Assembly: GCA_013360675.1 (NCBI GenBank)
Contig: JABWBB010000001.1
Coordinates: 186,001 to 250,000 of the forward strand
Source of the DNA: Phycisphaerales bacterium
GTDB taxonomy: Bacteria > Planctomycetota > Phycisphaerae > Phycisphaerales > UBA1924
Length of the DNA stretch: 64,000 bases
Reading direction: 5' to 3'
The notes beneath the pieces are model-generated. The model saw nothing but the letters and a program-made list of their open reading frames with translations. It had not been told where the DNA came from and searched no databases. Positions within the stretch are counted from its first letter, which is position 1; each line of letters opens with the position of its first letter. The position numbers and the translations under genes are program-made. Positions 50,252-58,187 of this stretch are shown here, in pieces.

Positions 50252-51817
50252 ATGTTCACGATCATCATGTCCCCGCAATACGCCGATAGTTCCGTTTTCA
50301 CGGGTGAGTTTGGTTCCGAGATGGAACTCGAACGACAGGTGCTTCTGCGCCGTCGGTTCCTCTGGTATGCGGGCGCGGTCGGGTGCCTGCATGTCCTGGT
50401 TATCGTCTCATCGCTGTTGGGTTGGCTGGGGTTGACCGGGCCACGCGAAACGGTCATGCCGACCTGGGTCGACGTCCTGCTGGCGATTACCAACCTGATG
50501 ACCCTGGGGCTGTACGCCGGGGGCTTCTTCCATGTGTACCGCACGCAGCGCCCACGCTGGCCGGTACTCACGATCGCATTCTGGCTGATCGTGGTCACGG
50601 GAGGTGTTTCCTTGCTGGCCGGGCCAGCCGTCTCCGAGTCGATTCGTTATTCCTACATCACGGCGAACAACGAATCGGATCCCGCGATGGAGGCCCAGCG
50701 ACAGGCTGTCATCAAGGGCTTGGCGGCGGCGACGATTTTCCTCGGTCTCTGGCAGGTCTTCGCCAAGCAGTTCTTCGCCTGCCTGTTTCTTCCCTGGACC
50801 CCACGAGAGTCCTACCGCCCGCTCATTCCCCTGCTCGTGCTGAATGCCGCGGTCACACTCGTCTCGACCGCCGTCGTGACGGGCGCCAAGGTTGCGCCGC
50901 TGGCGTGGGCGATGCTCGCCATCGTGCTCTCGCCGCTGATCGGATTGCCCGGGGCGGCGGTCTGCTGGTTCCGCTACAGCCGCCTGCGCGAGGGGCTGAC
51001 ATCCCGAATTCTGAAAGGTCGCTACGCCGAGATGCGACGCGAACTCGTTGATGCCAAGCGCATCCACGAGGCTCTCTTCCCCGCGCCCATCACGACCGGC
51101 ATGCTCCGCCTCAACTACGTCTACGAGCCCATGCGGCAGATCGGGGGCGATTATCTCTACGCCAAGCGCACCCGGCGCGTGGGCGGGGGTGAGCAACTCA
51201 GCCTTGTGGTGCTCGATGTCACCGGGCACGGGATCGCCGCGGCCCTCACCGTGAACCGCCTGCACGGCGAGCTCGAACGCGTCTTCGCCGAGGCCCCCGA
51301 CGTCGCGCCCGGCGAGGTGCTGCGCCTGCTCAACCGCTACATCCACCTCACGCTCGCGACGCACTCGGTCTATGTCACCGCATTTTGCGCGCGCATCGAC
51401 ACCGACACCGATGTGCTCGAGTTCGCGAGCGGCGGACACCCGCCCGCCTATATCCGCGGAGTCGATGGCACGGTCCACGAACTCCCGGCGACCGCGCTGG
51501 TGCTGGGGGTGTGCGCCGACGCTGATTTCGACCCCGACCCCGCCGAGCGCCCGTTCATGCCCGGCGATGTGCTCATCGCGTATACCGACGGCGCGATCGA
51601 GGCCCGCAACGCCGAGGGACGCCCGCTGATGCTCCGCGGGCTCCAGTCAATTGTGGCCGGCGCCGACACCGAGCCCGACGAATCGTGGGCACATCGGATC
51701 ATCGGTGTTGTCGATTCATTCCGTCACGGACCGGTGCAGGACGACACGCTGGTGATCGAACTGTCGCGCTCGGTGCACGACGTGGCCCGCCCGCGGGTCA
51801 GTCCTTCACGCCGCTGA
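50252..51817 (+). CDS. Membrane SpoIIE/PP2C-type serine phosphatase
   Basis: 521 residues from ATG 50252; ATG 50267 is an alternative and fits a TAGGAT at 50248-50253 better. Six membrane helices fill the first 250 residues. The PP2C-like domain follows: EPMRQIGGDYLYAKRTRRVG with the metal Asp, LVVLDVTGHGIAAALTVNRL, LEFASGGHPPAYIRG and DVLIAYTDGAIEARNAEG. Such phosphatases act on anti-anti-sigma or partner-switch proteins at the membrane. No STAS or HATPase partner is adjacent. The last 20 bases overlap the converging MazG-like gene. Confidence 0.88.
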   Translation: MFTIIMSPQYADSSVFTGEFGSEMELERQVLLRRRFLWYAGAVGCLHVLVIVSSLLGWLGLTGPRETVMPTWVDVLLAITNLMTLGLYAGGFFHVYRTQRPRWPVLTIAFWLIVVTGGVSLLAGPAVSESIRYSYITANNESDPAMEAQRQAVIKGLAAATIFLGLWQVFAKQFFACLFLPWTPRESYRPLIPLLVLNAAVTLVSTAVVTGAKVAPLAWAMLAIVLSPLIGLPGAAVCWFRYSRLREGLTSRILKGRYAEMRRELVDAKRIHEALFPAPITTGMLRLNYVYEPMRQIGGDYLYAKRTRRVGGGEQLSLVVLDVTGHGIAAALTVNRLHGELERVFAEAPDVAPGEVLRLLNRYIHLTLATHSVYVTAFCARIDTDTDVLEFASGGHPPAYIRGVDGTVHELPATALVLGVCADADFDPDPAERPFMPGDVLIAYTDGAIEARNAEGRPLMLRGLQSIVAGADTEPDESWAHRIIGVVDSFRHGPVQDDTLVIELSRSVHDVARPRVSPSRR

Positions 51818-52109
51818 CCCGGTCGGGCTGTGTGTACTTGCTCAGGGCTTCTTCGAGATCAACCCCGTTGACATTGGCCAGCGTGGTCAGCCAGGCAAAG
51901 ACGTCGGCGAACTCCTCGCCCAGGTTCGCCCTCTGCTCGGGGGTGGGGGACTTGCCGGGGGCATTCTCTTGGAGCGCGGTGGCCAGTTCGCCCAGTTCTT
52001 CGACGAGCCAGAGAAAGGTTGCGGGGGTGCCCCGGGCTGAATCCGTGGCGAAATACCGCTGCCGGATGAGATCCTGGAAGGCGGCGAAAGTCAGGGGTGT
52101 GGTGGCCAT
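51798..52109 (-). CDS. MazG-like nucleotide pyrophosphohydrolase
   Basis: 103 residues, the single-domain size. The metal-binding helices are VEELGELATAL (EELGE, residues 37-41) and NLGEEFADVFAWLTTLAN (EEFAD, residues 65-69), the EExxE and ExxD pattern of the all-alpha NTP pyrophosphatase superfamily. It probably hydrolyses a non-canonical or excess nucleotide. TACCCT 5 bases before the ATG fits a leaderless transcript. It overlaps the phosphatase gene by 20 bases at the 3' end. Confidence 0.88.
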   Translation of the reverse strand: MATTPLTFAAFQDLIRQRYFATDSARGTPATFLWLVEELGELATALQENAPGKSPTPEQRANLGEEFADVFAWLTTLANVNGVDLEEALSKYTQPDRVSGVKD

Positions 52110-52114
52110 GCGGG

Positions 52115-52120
52115 AGGGTA
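52115..52120 (-). promoter_or_regulatory. -10 element (leaderless) of the MazG-like gene
   Basis: TACCCT on the minus strand ends 5 bases before ATG 52109; no Shine-Dalgarno sequence. Confidence 0.4.
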
Positions 52121-52210
52121 GTCTGGACGTGGGCGAAAGATGCGGCTATCGTTCGGACCCTGATCCCCGGACGTCCCGGGTGAGGGTTGCATTGCCGACA
52201 GGTAGACCCG

Positions 52211-52588
52211 ATGCCGACGATTAACCAACTGGTTCGCAAGCCCCGCCGCACGCTCGCCCGCAAGTCCAAGGTCAAGGACCTTGTGCTCTCGCCCCAGATG
52301 CGAGGCGTCTGCTTGCTCGTGAAGACCACCACCCCCAAGAAGCCCAACTCGGCCTTGAGAAAGATCGCCCGTGTGCGTCTCTCCAACGGTCGCGAAGTGA
52401 CGGCCTATATCGGGGGCGAGGGGCACAACCTGCAGGAGCACTCCATCGTCCTCGTCCGCGGCGGACGTGTGCGCGACCTTCCCGGTGTGCGCTACCACGT
52501 CGTTCGCGGCACGCTCGACTGCCTCGGCGTCGAGGGTCGCAAGCAGGGCCGGTCCAAATACGGTGCCAAGCGCGGCAAGGGCGGCTAA
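52211..52588 (+). CDS. rpsL: Ribosomal protein S12
   Basis: 125 residues from ATG 52211, with AGG about 9 bases upstream. All S12 marks are present ([59 protein letters not shown]). The loop [14 protein letters not shown] has Arg at residue 88 (codon 52472-52474), where E. coli has Lys87; that Lys-to-Arg change is a known streptomycin-resistance allele. The Asp modified by RimO (Asp89) is kept. It is transcribed with rpsG but without fusA, tuf or rpoBC around it. Confidence 0.98.
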   Translation: MPTINQLVRKPRRTLARKSKVKDLVLSPQMRGVCLLVKTTTPKKPNSALRKIARVRLSNGREVTAYIGGEGHNLQEHSIVLVRGGRVRDLPGVRYHVVRGTLDCLGVEGRKQGRSKYGAKRGKGG

Positions 52589-52704
52589 GTCATTTTCCGG
52601 GGCGCGGCCCCGACATTTCACAGGCAGTAATCCGCGGGTGAACCCCATTCCCTGCGGGTGAACAGAGCGCGGGAACACCCCCGTGGCGGCCAAAGGAGGC
52701 TTGT

Positions 52705-53202
52705 ATGGGTCGTAAGCGTTTCACCAAGGCAGCCGAGCAACTCCGTCCCGATCCGCGGTACGGCGACAAGGTCGTCTCGCGCTTCATCAACTGCATCATG
52801 TACGACGGCAAGAAGGCCGTCGCCCAGCGTGTGATGTACGACTGCTTCGACATCATCGACGAGAAACTGGCCAAGGAGACGGCTCCCGACAAGCCCGAGA
52901 ACGCCCTCAAGCTGTTCCAGGCCGCCATCGAGAACGTCAAGCCCTTCGTCGAAGTCCGCAGCAAGCGAATCGGCGGCGCCAACTACCAGGTCCCGCTGCC
53001 CGTCAACCGCAAGCGCCAGCAGAGCCTGGCCTTCCGCTGGATCATCGACGCGACCCGCGCCGAGCGCGGCCGCCCCATGTGCCAGCGCCTCGCCGACGAG
53101 CTCTACGCCGCAGCGAAGAAGGAAGGCAAGGCGATGATGACCCGCGATCAGACGCACCGCATGGCCGAGGCCAATCGCGCCTTCGCCCACTTCGCGAACT
53201 GA
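52705..53202 (+). CDS. rpsG: Ribosomal protein S7
   Basis: 165 residues, a little longer than the usual 156. AAAGGAGG at 52692-52699 precedes the ATG. S7 features are the N-terminus RFTKAAEQLRPDPRYGDKVV, the SRFINCIMYDGKKAVAQRVM helix, NVKPFVEVRSKRIGGANYQV and PLPVNRKRQQSLAFRWII. S7 starts assembly of the 30S head by binding 16S rRNA. A textbook terminator follows 31 bases after the stop, so the two-gene rpsL-rpsG operon ends here. Confidence 0.98.
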   Translation: MGRKRFTKAAEQLRPDPRYGDKVVSRFINCIMYDGKKAVAQRVMYDCFDIIDEKLAKETAPDKPENALKLFQAAIENVKPFVEVRSKRIGGANYQVPLPVNRKRQQSLAFRWIIDATRAERGRPMCQRLADELYAAAKKEGKAMMTRDQTHRMAEANRAFAHFAN

Positions 53203-53233
53203 CGCCGCGTCGATCAGGTTTCGATCCCACGGG

Positions 53234-53262
53234 GGCCCGGATTCGTCCGGGCCCCTTTTTCG
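53234..53262 (+). terminator. Intrinsic terminator of rpsL-rpsG
   Basis: GGGGCCCGGA-TTCG-TCCGGGCCCC is a perfect 10-base stem with a stable UUCG loop, followed by five T. Confidence 0.95.
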
Positions 53263-53287
53263 TGGCGCACCGGGGCAACAATGCCCC

Positions 53288-54298
53288 GTGCCCGTCACTC
53301 GCTATCACCGCCAGATGCTGCTTCCCGTCGTGGGCGACGAGGGTCAGGCCGCGCTGGCCCGTGCGCACGCGGTCATCGTCGGCGTGGGGGCGTTGGGGTG
53401 CGCGAGTGCGGACCAGTTGGTGCGCGCGGGCGTGGGGCGTGTCACGCTGATCGACCGCGACGTGGTGGAACTCACCAACCTGCAGCGCCAGACGCTCTAC
53501 ACCGAACTCGACGCGAGAGAGCGTCGCCCCAAGGCCGTCGCCGCCGCCGAGCGACTCGCCAGCATCAACGCCGAGATCGCCATCACGCCCGTCATCGCCG
53601 ATCTGACCAGCCGCAATGCCGCGGCGCTGCTGCGCGGGGCGAGCGTGCTGATTGATGGCACCGACAACTTCGAAACCCGCCTGCTCATCAACGACGTGAG
53701 CGTGCGTGATGCGATCCCCTATGCCTATGCGGGCGTCGTGGGCGTGACGGCGATGTGGGGGGCGTTCACGCCCGGCGGGGCCTGCCTGCGCTGCGTCGTC
53801 CCCGAGGTCCCCGCGCCCGGCAGCCTGCCCACCTGCGATACCGCCGGCGTGCTCGGCGCCGCGGTGCAGACCGCCGCCAGCGGCCAGTGCGTCGAAGTCT
53901 TACGGGTCTTGCTGGGCCATATCGACCCGCAGCGCCGGGTGCTCACCGAACAGGATTGCTGGCGGGGCACTCGCCGCGAGGTGAGACTGGTCGCCGACCC
54001 GGCCTGCCCCTGTTGCGCAATGCGACGCTTTGAGTTTCTCGAGGGGAAGGGGAGCGACACCGCCGTACTCTGCGGCCAGAACGCGGTGCAGGTCTCGCCC
54101 GAATCGCCCGCGTCGATCGATCTCCCCGCGATGGCGAAAAGACTGTGCACGCTGGGTGTGGTGACGCTCTCGCCCCACATGCTCCGCGCGAGCGTCGACG
54201 GCCATGAATTGACGATCTTCGCCGACGGGCGAGCCATCGTGAAGGGCACCACCCGCCCCGAGGCGGCCCGTGCGCTCTACGCCCGCCTGATGGGTTAA
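53288..54298 (+). CDS. ThiF/MoeB/HesA family E1-like adenylyltransferase
   Basis: 336 residues with a GTG start; an ATG at 53281 is out of frame. The start follows the rpsG terminator by 25 bases. The opening YHRQMLLPVVGDEGQAAL and the nucleotide loop VIVGVGALGCASAD (GxGxxG near 32-38) lead to LIDRDVVELTNLQRQTLY, DGTDNFETRLLIND, and CxxC pairs (CLRC, CPCC) for zinc. The likely thiol-transfer Cys is in TCDTAGVLG. It adenylates the C-terminus of a ubiquitin-like sulfur carrier (ThiS or MoaD). A C-terminal domain of about 65 residues follows. Which pathway it serves cannot be told here. Confidence 0.88.
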   Translation: MPVTRYHRQMLLPVVGDEGQAALARAHAVIVGVGALGCASADQLVRAGVGRVTLIDRDVVELTNLQRQTLYTELDARERRPKAVAAAERLASINAEIAITPVIADLTSRNAAALLRGASVLIDGTDNFETRLLINDVSVRDAIPYAYAGVVGVTAMWGAFTPGGACLRCVVPEVPAPGSLPTCDTAGVLGAAVQTAASGQCVEVLRVLLGHIDPQRRVLTEQDCWRGTRREVRLVADPACPCCAMRRFEFLEGKGSDTAVLCGQNAVQVSPESPASIDLPAMAKRLCTLGVVTLSPHMLRASVDGHELTIFADGRAIVKGTTRPEAARALYARLMG

Positions 54299-54302
54299 GG
54301 AC

Positions 54303-54884
54303 CTAGGCCTCGCGGTTTTTGCCCGGTACCCAGAGCACGTCCTGCCCCGCGTTGGCCACCCGCCCCAGCACAAAGAGCAGGTCGCTCAGGCGATTGAGAT
54401 AGCGGATCGCCTCGGCGTTCGTAGTGGCCGGGTCCGCCGCGTGCAGCGACACGCTCAGGCGTTCGGCCCGTCGCACGACCGTTCGCGCCAGGTGCAGCGC
54501 CGCCGCCAGAGTCGACCCGCCCGGCAGCACGAAACTCGCCAGCGAGGCGAGGGGCTCGTTGAAGTGGTCGATCTCGCGCTCGAGCCGCTGGGTCTGCGTG
54601 GCCAGCACGCGCAGCGCCGCGCCGGGCTTCTCGCCGGGCGTGAGCGGTGTGGCCAGATCCGCCCCTACGTCGAACAGGTCGTGCTGGATCGTCCGCAGCA
54701 GGGTCATGATCTGCGCGTGCTCGCCCGTGCTCAGGGCCAGGGCCATCCCGATGGCGGCGTTGGCCTCGTCCACCGTGCCATAGGCCTCGACGCGGGGGTC
54801 GTCCTTGCGCACGCGAACCCCGCCCACCAGCACCGTGGTGCCGTCGTCGCCCGTCCGGGTATAAATCTTGTTCAGTTTGACCAT
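54303..54884 (-). CDS. PduO-type cob(I)alamin adenosyltransferase
   Basis: 193 residues from ATG 54884, with GGAGGG 6 bases upstream. The start MVKLNKIYTRTGDDGTTVLV is the family hallmark (ATP loop TRTGDxGTT). RVEAYGTVDEANAAIGMALA, FDVGADLATP, and the cobalamin-side helix LHLARTVVRRAERLSVSL with EAIRYLNRLSDLLFVLGR follow. It makes adenosylcobalamin from ATP and cob(I)alamin. Divergent from recJ. The frame stays open far upstream across recJ, but that part is a shadow. Confidence 0.95.
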   Translation of the reverse strand: MVKLNKIYTRTGDDGTTVLVGGVRVRKDDPRVEAYGTVDEANAAIGMALALSTGEHAQIMTLLRTIQHDLFDVGADLATPLTPGEKPGAALRVLATQTQRLEREIDHFNEPLASLASFVLPGGSTLAAALHLARTVVRRAERLSVSLHAADPATTNAEAIRYLNRLSDLLFVLGRVANAGQDVLWVPGKNREA

Positions 54885-54932
54885 GACTTGCCCTCCGCGG
54901 CGTAGGGTAGGGTCCATGCCGGAGAGAGCGTC

Positions 54933-56711
54933 GTGCGCGATCAGACCGCCAACCCAACCACCCGCGACACGCCGCTGATCCGCGGCATGACGCGCCTGTG
55001 GCGTGGCGTGGCGTGCGAGGTGGGCGCAAGCCAGCCGCTGATCACGCGCGTGCTCGCCGCCCGCGGCCTGCGCGATCCTGAAACCGCCGCCGCATTCCTC
55101 GATCCGTCGCTCAAGCGCCTGCACGATCCCTCGCTGATGCCCGACCTCGACAAGGCCGCCCAGCGACTGCTGCGGGCCCTGCACGACCGCGAGCCCATCG
55201 CCATCTACGGCGATTACGACGTCGATGGGGTCACGGCGACGTCGATCCTCTGGCACACCCTCCACGCCCTCGCCCCCGACGCCGACGTGCGCACGTATGT
55301 CCCGCACCGCCTCGACGAGGGGTACGGCCTCAACGAAGAGGCCATCCGCGAACTCGCCGCCGCCGGCGCCAAGGTCATCATCAGCGTCGATTGCGGCGTG
55401 ACCGCGATCGGGCCGGCGCGCGTCGCGCGAGAGTGCGGCGTCGATCTCATCATCACCGATCACCACAACCTGCCCGAGGACGAGGGCGCCCTGCCCGACG
55501 CCTATGCCGTCGTCCATCCGCGCCGACCCGGCTCGCGCTACCCCTTCGGCGAGTTGTGCGGCGCGGGCGTGGCCTTCAAGTTGGCGTGGCGGGCGGCGAC
55601 GATGGCCGCCGGGGGCGAGCGTGTCTCGCCCAAGGTGCGTGACGTGCTGCTTGAGATGCTCCCCCTGGCGTCGATGGGCGTGGTCGCCGACGTGGTGCCG
55701 CTGGTCGATGAGAACCGCGTGATCGCCTCGTGGGGCCTGCCGCGGATCAGGGCCTCGACGCTCGAGGGGCTGCGGGCGCTGGTGCGTGCGTCGGGGCTCG
55801 ACGGCGAATCGATCGACTCCGAGGCGGTGGGGTTCAAACTTGGCCCGCGTCTCAACGCCTGCGGGCGCATGGGGCACGCGCGCGAGGCGGTCGAACTGCT
55901 CACCACCGCGCGAGGGGCCCGCGCGAGCGAGATCGCCCAGATGCTCACACGCAAGAACGAGGAGCGCCGCGCCGTCGAGAAGGCGATCCTCGACGAGGCC
56001 ATCGCGCTCGCCGAGGCGGCCGGCATGACGCGCGACGAGCGACGGGCGATTGTTCTTTCTCGCCCCGGGTGGCACCCGGGCGTGGTCGGCATCGTCTGCT
56101 CGCGCCTGGTCGAACGATTCCATCGCCCGACCATCCTGATGGGCGAGCAGGATGGCGTCTGCCACGGCTCGGGGCGCAGCGTCGATGGTTTTCCGCTGGC
56201 CCACGCCATCGCCCGCTGCACCGAGTATCTCATCAGCCACGGCGGACACGACATGGCCGCCGGGCTCAAACTTCAGCGCGATTCGCTCGATGCGTTTGTC
56301 GAGGCCTTTACGAGCGTGGCCAACGAGGCGATCCGCCCCGACCAACTCCACGGCAGGGCGAGTTTCGATTGCGACGCGACCATCGCCGAACTCTCGGGCG
56401 ATGTCGTCCGCGAGTTGCGCCGCCTGGGGCCCTTCGGGCGAGAGAACCCGCCCATCACGCTGCGCATGCCCAGCGTGCGGGTCGAGGGACGCGCCCAGAC
56501 CATGGGGCGCGAAAACCTGCATCTTTCCATGCACGTGCGCGATGCCAATGGCTCACGCCCCATGCGGGTCGTGGGCTGGCAGTGGGGGCGACGAGTGGCC
56601 GAGTTTGCCCCCGGCACGCCGCTCGACCTGCTGCTGCGCCCGGGCATCTCGACCTTCGGCGGTTCGCCCAGGGTCGAGTGCGAGTTGGTCGACGCCCTCG
56701 TGGTTCGTTAA
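54933..56711 (+). CDS. recJ: Single-stranded-DNA-specific exonuclease RecJ
   Basis: 592 residues with a GTG start and GGAGAG 6 bases upstream. DHH-superfamily motifs are IAIYGDYDVDGVTATS (residues about 90-105), IISVDCGVTA, ITDHHNLPE and VVHPRRPGS, then GAGVAFKLAW. The DHHA1 part contains SRPGWHPGVVGIVCSRLVER and CHGSGRSVDGFPLAHAI, SHGGHDMAAG. The C-terminal OB-like domain closes with GRENPPITLRMPSVRVEG. RecJ degrades 5'-3' single strands in RecF recombination and base/mismatch repair. secDF or rpsO, frequent neighbours, are absent. Confidence 0.97.
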   Translation: MRDQTANPTTRDTPLIRGMTRLWRGVACEVGASQPLITRVLAARGLRDPETAAAFLDPSLKRLHDPSLMPDLDKAAQRLLRALHDREPIAIYGDYDVDGVTATSILWHTLHALAPDADVRTYVPHRLDEGYGLNEEAIRELAAAGAKVIISVDCGVTAIGPARVARECGVDLIITDHHNLPEDEGALPDAYAVVHPRRPGSRYPFGELCGAGVAFKLAWRAATMAAGGERVSPKVRDVLLEMLPLASMGVVADVVPLVDENRVIASWGLPRIRASTLEGLRALVRASGLDGESIDSEAVGFKLGPRLNACGRMGHAREAVELLTTARGARASEIAQMLTRKNEERRAVEKAILDEAIALAEAAGMTRDERRAIVLSRPGWHPGVVGIVCSRLVERFHRPTILMGEQDGVCHGSGRSVDGFPLAHAIARCTEYLISHGGHDMAAGLKLQRDSLDAFVEAFTSVANEAIRPDQLHGRASFDCDATIAELSGDVVRELRRLGPFGRENPPITLRMPSVRVEGRAQTMGRENLHLSMHVRDANGSRPMRVVGWQWGRRVAEFAPGTPLDLLLRPGISTFGGSPRVECELVDALVVR

Positions 56712-56732
56712 CCACGCCGCGTCGAGTCAGGT

Positions 56733-56774
56733 TTTACGAAAAAAGAAGCGGCCTGTCCCCTCCGGACAGGCCGC
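56733..56774 (-). terminator. Intrinsic terminator of the TPR gene
   Basis: GCGGCCTGTCC-CCTCC-GGACAGGCCGC (56748-56774) is a perfect 11-base stem. On the minus strand it is followed by TTCTTTTTTCG. It lies 42 bases after the TPR gene stop. Confidence 0.9.
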
Positions 56775-56816
56775 CTCGCAAACTCCCAGTGTCGGGGTGA
56801 AGTGTCGGTGACGGTC

Positions 56817-58103
56817 TTATTCGGGCGAACCGGCCAGCGCCGTCGCTTCGATCTGCGAGAGCAGTCGACCGGCGTTGGGGTGGCGCGGGTCGACGCGCAC
56901 GGCCTCGGCGTACGCCGCGTGGGCGTCCTGCGCGTTGCCCAGGTCCTCCTCGATCATGCCTAGCAGCACGAGCGAATCCGCCGCCCGCGAGAGTTCGATC
57001 GCGCGGAGGATGCTCTCGCGTGCCCCGGGCAGGTCACCCGTGCGCTGCTGGTGCAGGGCCTTGAGGACATACCCGTCGGGACGGTTGGGCGAGAGGGCGA
57101 TGACGCGCGTGGCGCACAGACGCACGCGGGGCAGGTCCTTGAGAAGCAGGGCCACCTCGCCAAGCCCGATCCACGCCTGCACGTCGCCGGCGCCCGTCTG
57201 GTCCGAGGTCAGCCCGATGAGGACCTGGCGGGCGTCCACGGGGCGCTGCACCTGCACCAGGCACTTGGCCCGGAGATGCTGCAGTTCACGCCGCCCCTTG
57301 TAGGCATCGGTCGCGAGCAGGCGAGAGATGTTCACCTCGGCGTCGCCGAATCGTGCTGTCGCCATCTGGGCGCGGATCAGATCCTCGACGATCGCCAGGT
57401 TGGTCGGTGCCAGCAGGCGGGCCTGGTCGAAGAGTTCAACCGCCGCATTCGCATCGCCGCGCATCATCGCGATGTGCCCCAGCGTCTGGCGCACGCCCGC
57501 GTTGTGCCGGAACGTTTCGCTGCGTGAGTTGAGGTACCCCTCGGCCTCGTCGAGACGACCCTGCTCAATCATCATCTCGCCCGCGGCGACGGCGTACTGA
57601 GGGTTCTGGCGGTCCAGGTCCGCCGCCTTCTGATAGAACGCCAGCGCCTCGTCCGTCTTGGCGATCCGTTCGGCCAGGATGCCCTGGAAATACTGCGCAT
57701 CGGCGTTCGTCTCGTCCACCTCGGCGGCCTTGGCCAGCGACAGACCGGCCGCCTCGAGGTTGCTCATCTCCAGGAAGATCCGCCCGCGCAGCACGTGCGA
57801 ACGCGCCACCTTCTCGTTGAGCGCGATCGAGTAATCGATGTGTCGCTGGGCCTTGGGCAGGTCGCCGGCCAGGAAGGCCTGGTGGGCCATCTGGTATTCG
57901 GTCGCGGCCTTCATCCCCTCCATCTTGGCCTTCGCCCCCGACTTGTGGGCCGTGGTGTACTTGCCGTGCCCGGCGCAGCCCGGTGCGATCAGCGCGGCCC
58001 ATCCCAGCAGGACCAGCACCCCGATCCCCACCGACCCGCGGACGAATCCGCTCATGCGGGCGAGGCTCGCCTGGTTCAGGTTCGCGGCGTGGTTTTGGCT
58101 CAT
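56817..58103 (-). CDS. TPR-repeat lipoprotein
   Basis: 428 residues with AAAGGAG 7 bases before the ATG. A membrane helix (VGIGVLVLLGWAALIAPGC) ends in a weak lipobox (APGC), so it may be lipid-anchored. About nine TPR units follow, e.g. AFLAGDLPKAQRHIDYSIAL, TDEALAFYQKAADLDRQNPQ and the C-terminal AQDAHAAYAEAVRVDPRHPN. TPR scaffolds of this kind act as secretin or pilus assembly factors (PilF/TadD type). It lies directly downstream of the secretin, after a terminator, so the link is likely but not proven. Confidence 0.8.
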   Translation of the reverse strand: MSQNHAANLNQASLARMSGFVRGSVGIGVLVLLGWAALIAPGCAGHGKYTTAHKSGAKAKMEGMKAATEYQMAHQAFLAGDLPKAQRHIDYSIALNEKVARSHVLRGRIFLEMSNLEAAGLSLAKAAEVDETNADAQYFQGILAERIAKTDEALAFYQKAADLDRQNPQYAVAAGEMMIEQGRLDEAEGYLNSRSETFRHNAGVRQTLGHIAMMRGDANAAVELFDQARLLAPTNLAIVEDLIRAQMATARFGDAEVNISRLLATDAYKGRRELQHLRAKCLVQVQRPVDARQVLIGLTSDQTGAGDVQAWIGLGEVALLLKDLPRVRLCATRVIALSPNRPDGYVLKALHQQRTGDLPGARESILRAIELSRAADSLVLLGMIEEDLGNAQDAHAAYAEAVRVDPRHPNAGRLLSQIEATALAGSPE

Positions 58104-58126
58104 GGGCTGCTCCTTTGCATTGGTGT

Positions 58127-58166
58127 GAAAGAAAAACAGGCGGCGGGCGCGAAGCCCACCGCCTGT
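58127..58166 (-). terminator. Intrinsic terminator of the secretin gene
   Basis: ACAGGCGG (58136-58143) pairs with CCGCCTGT (58159-58166), with an inner GGGC/GCCC stem. On the minus strand it is followed by TTTTTCTTTC. It lies 21 bases after the secretin stop and before the TPR gene's ribosome-binding site. Confidence 0.85.
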
Positions 58167-58187
58167 GCTATCGGTCGTATCGGTTGA

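Noticed and set aside
54885-56534. Upstream extension of the cobalamin adenosyltransferase frame
   Set aside because: The real start at 54884 has a strong ribosome-binding site and a family-typical N-terminus; the extension is antisense to recJ.
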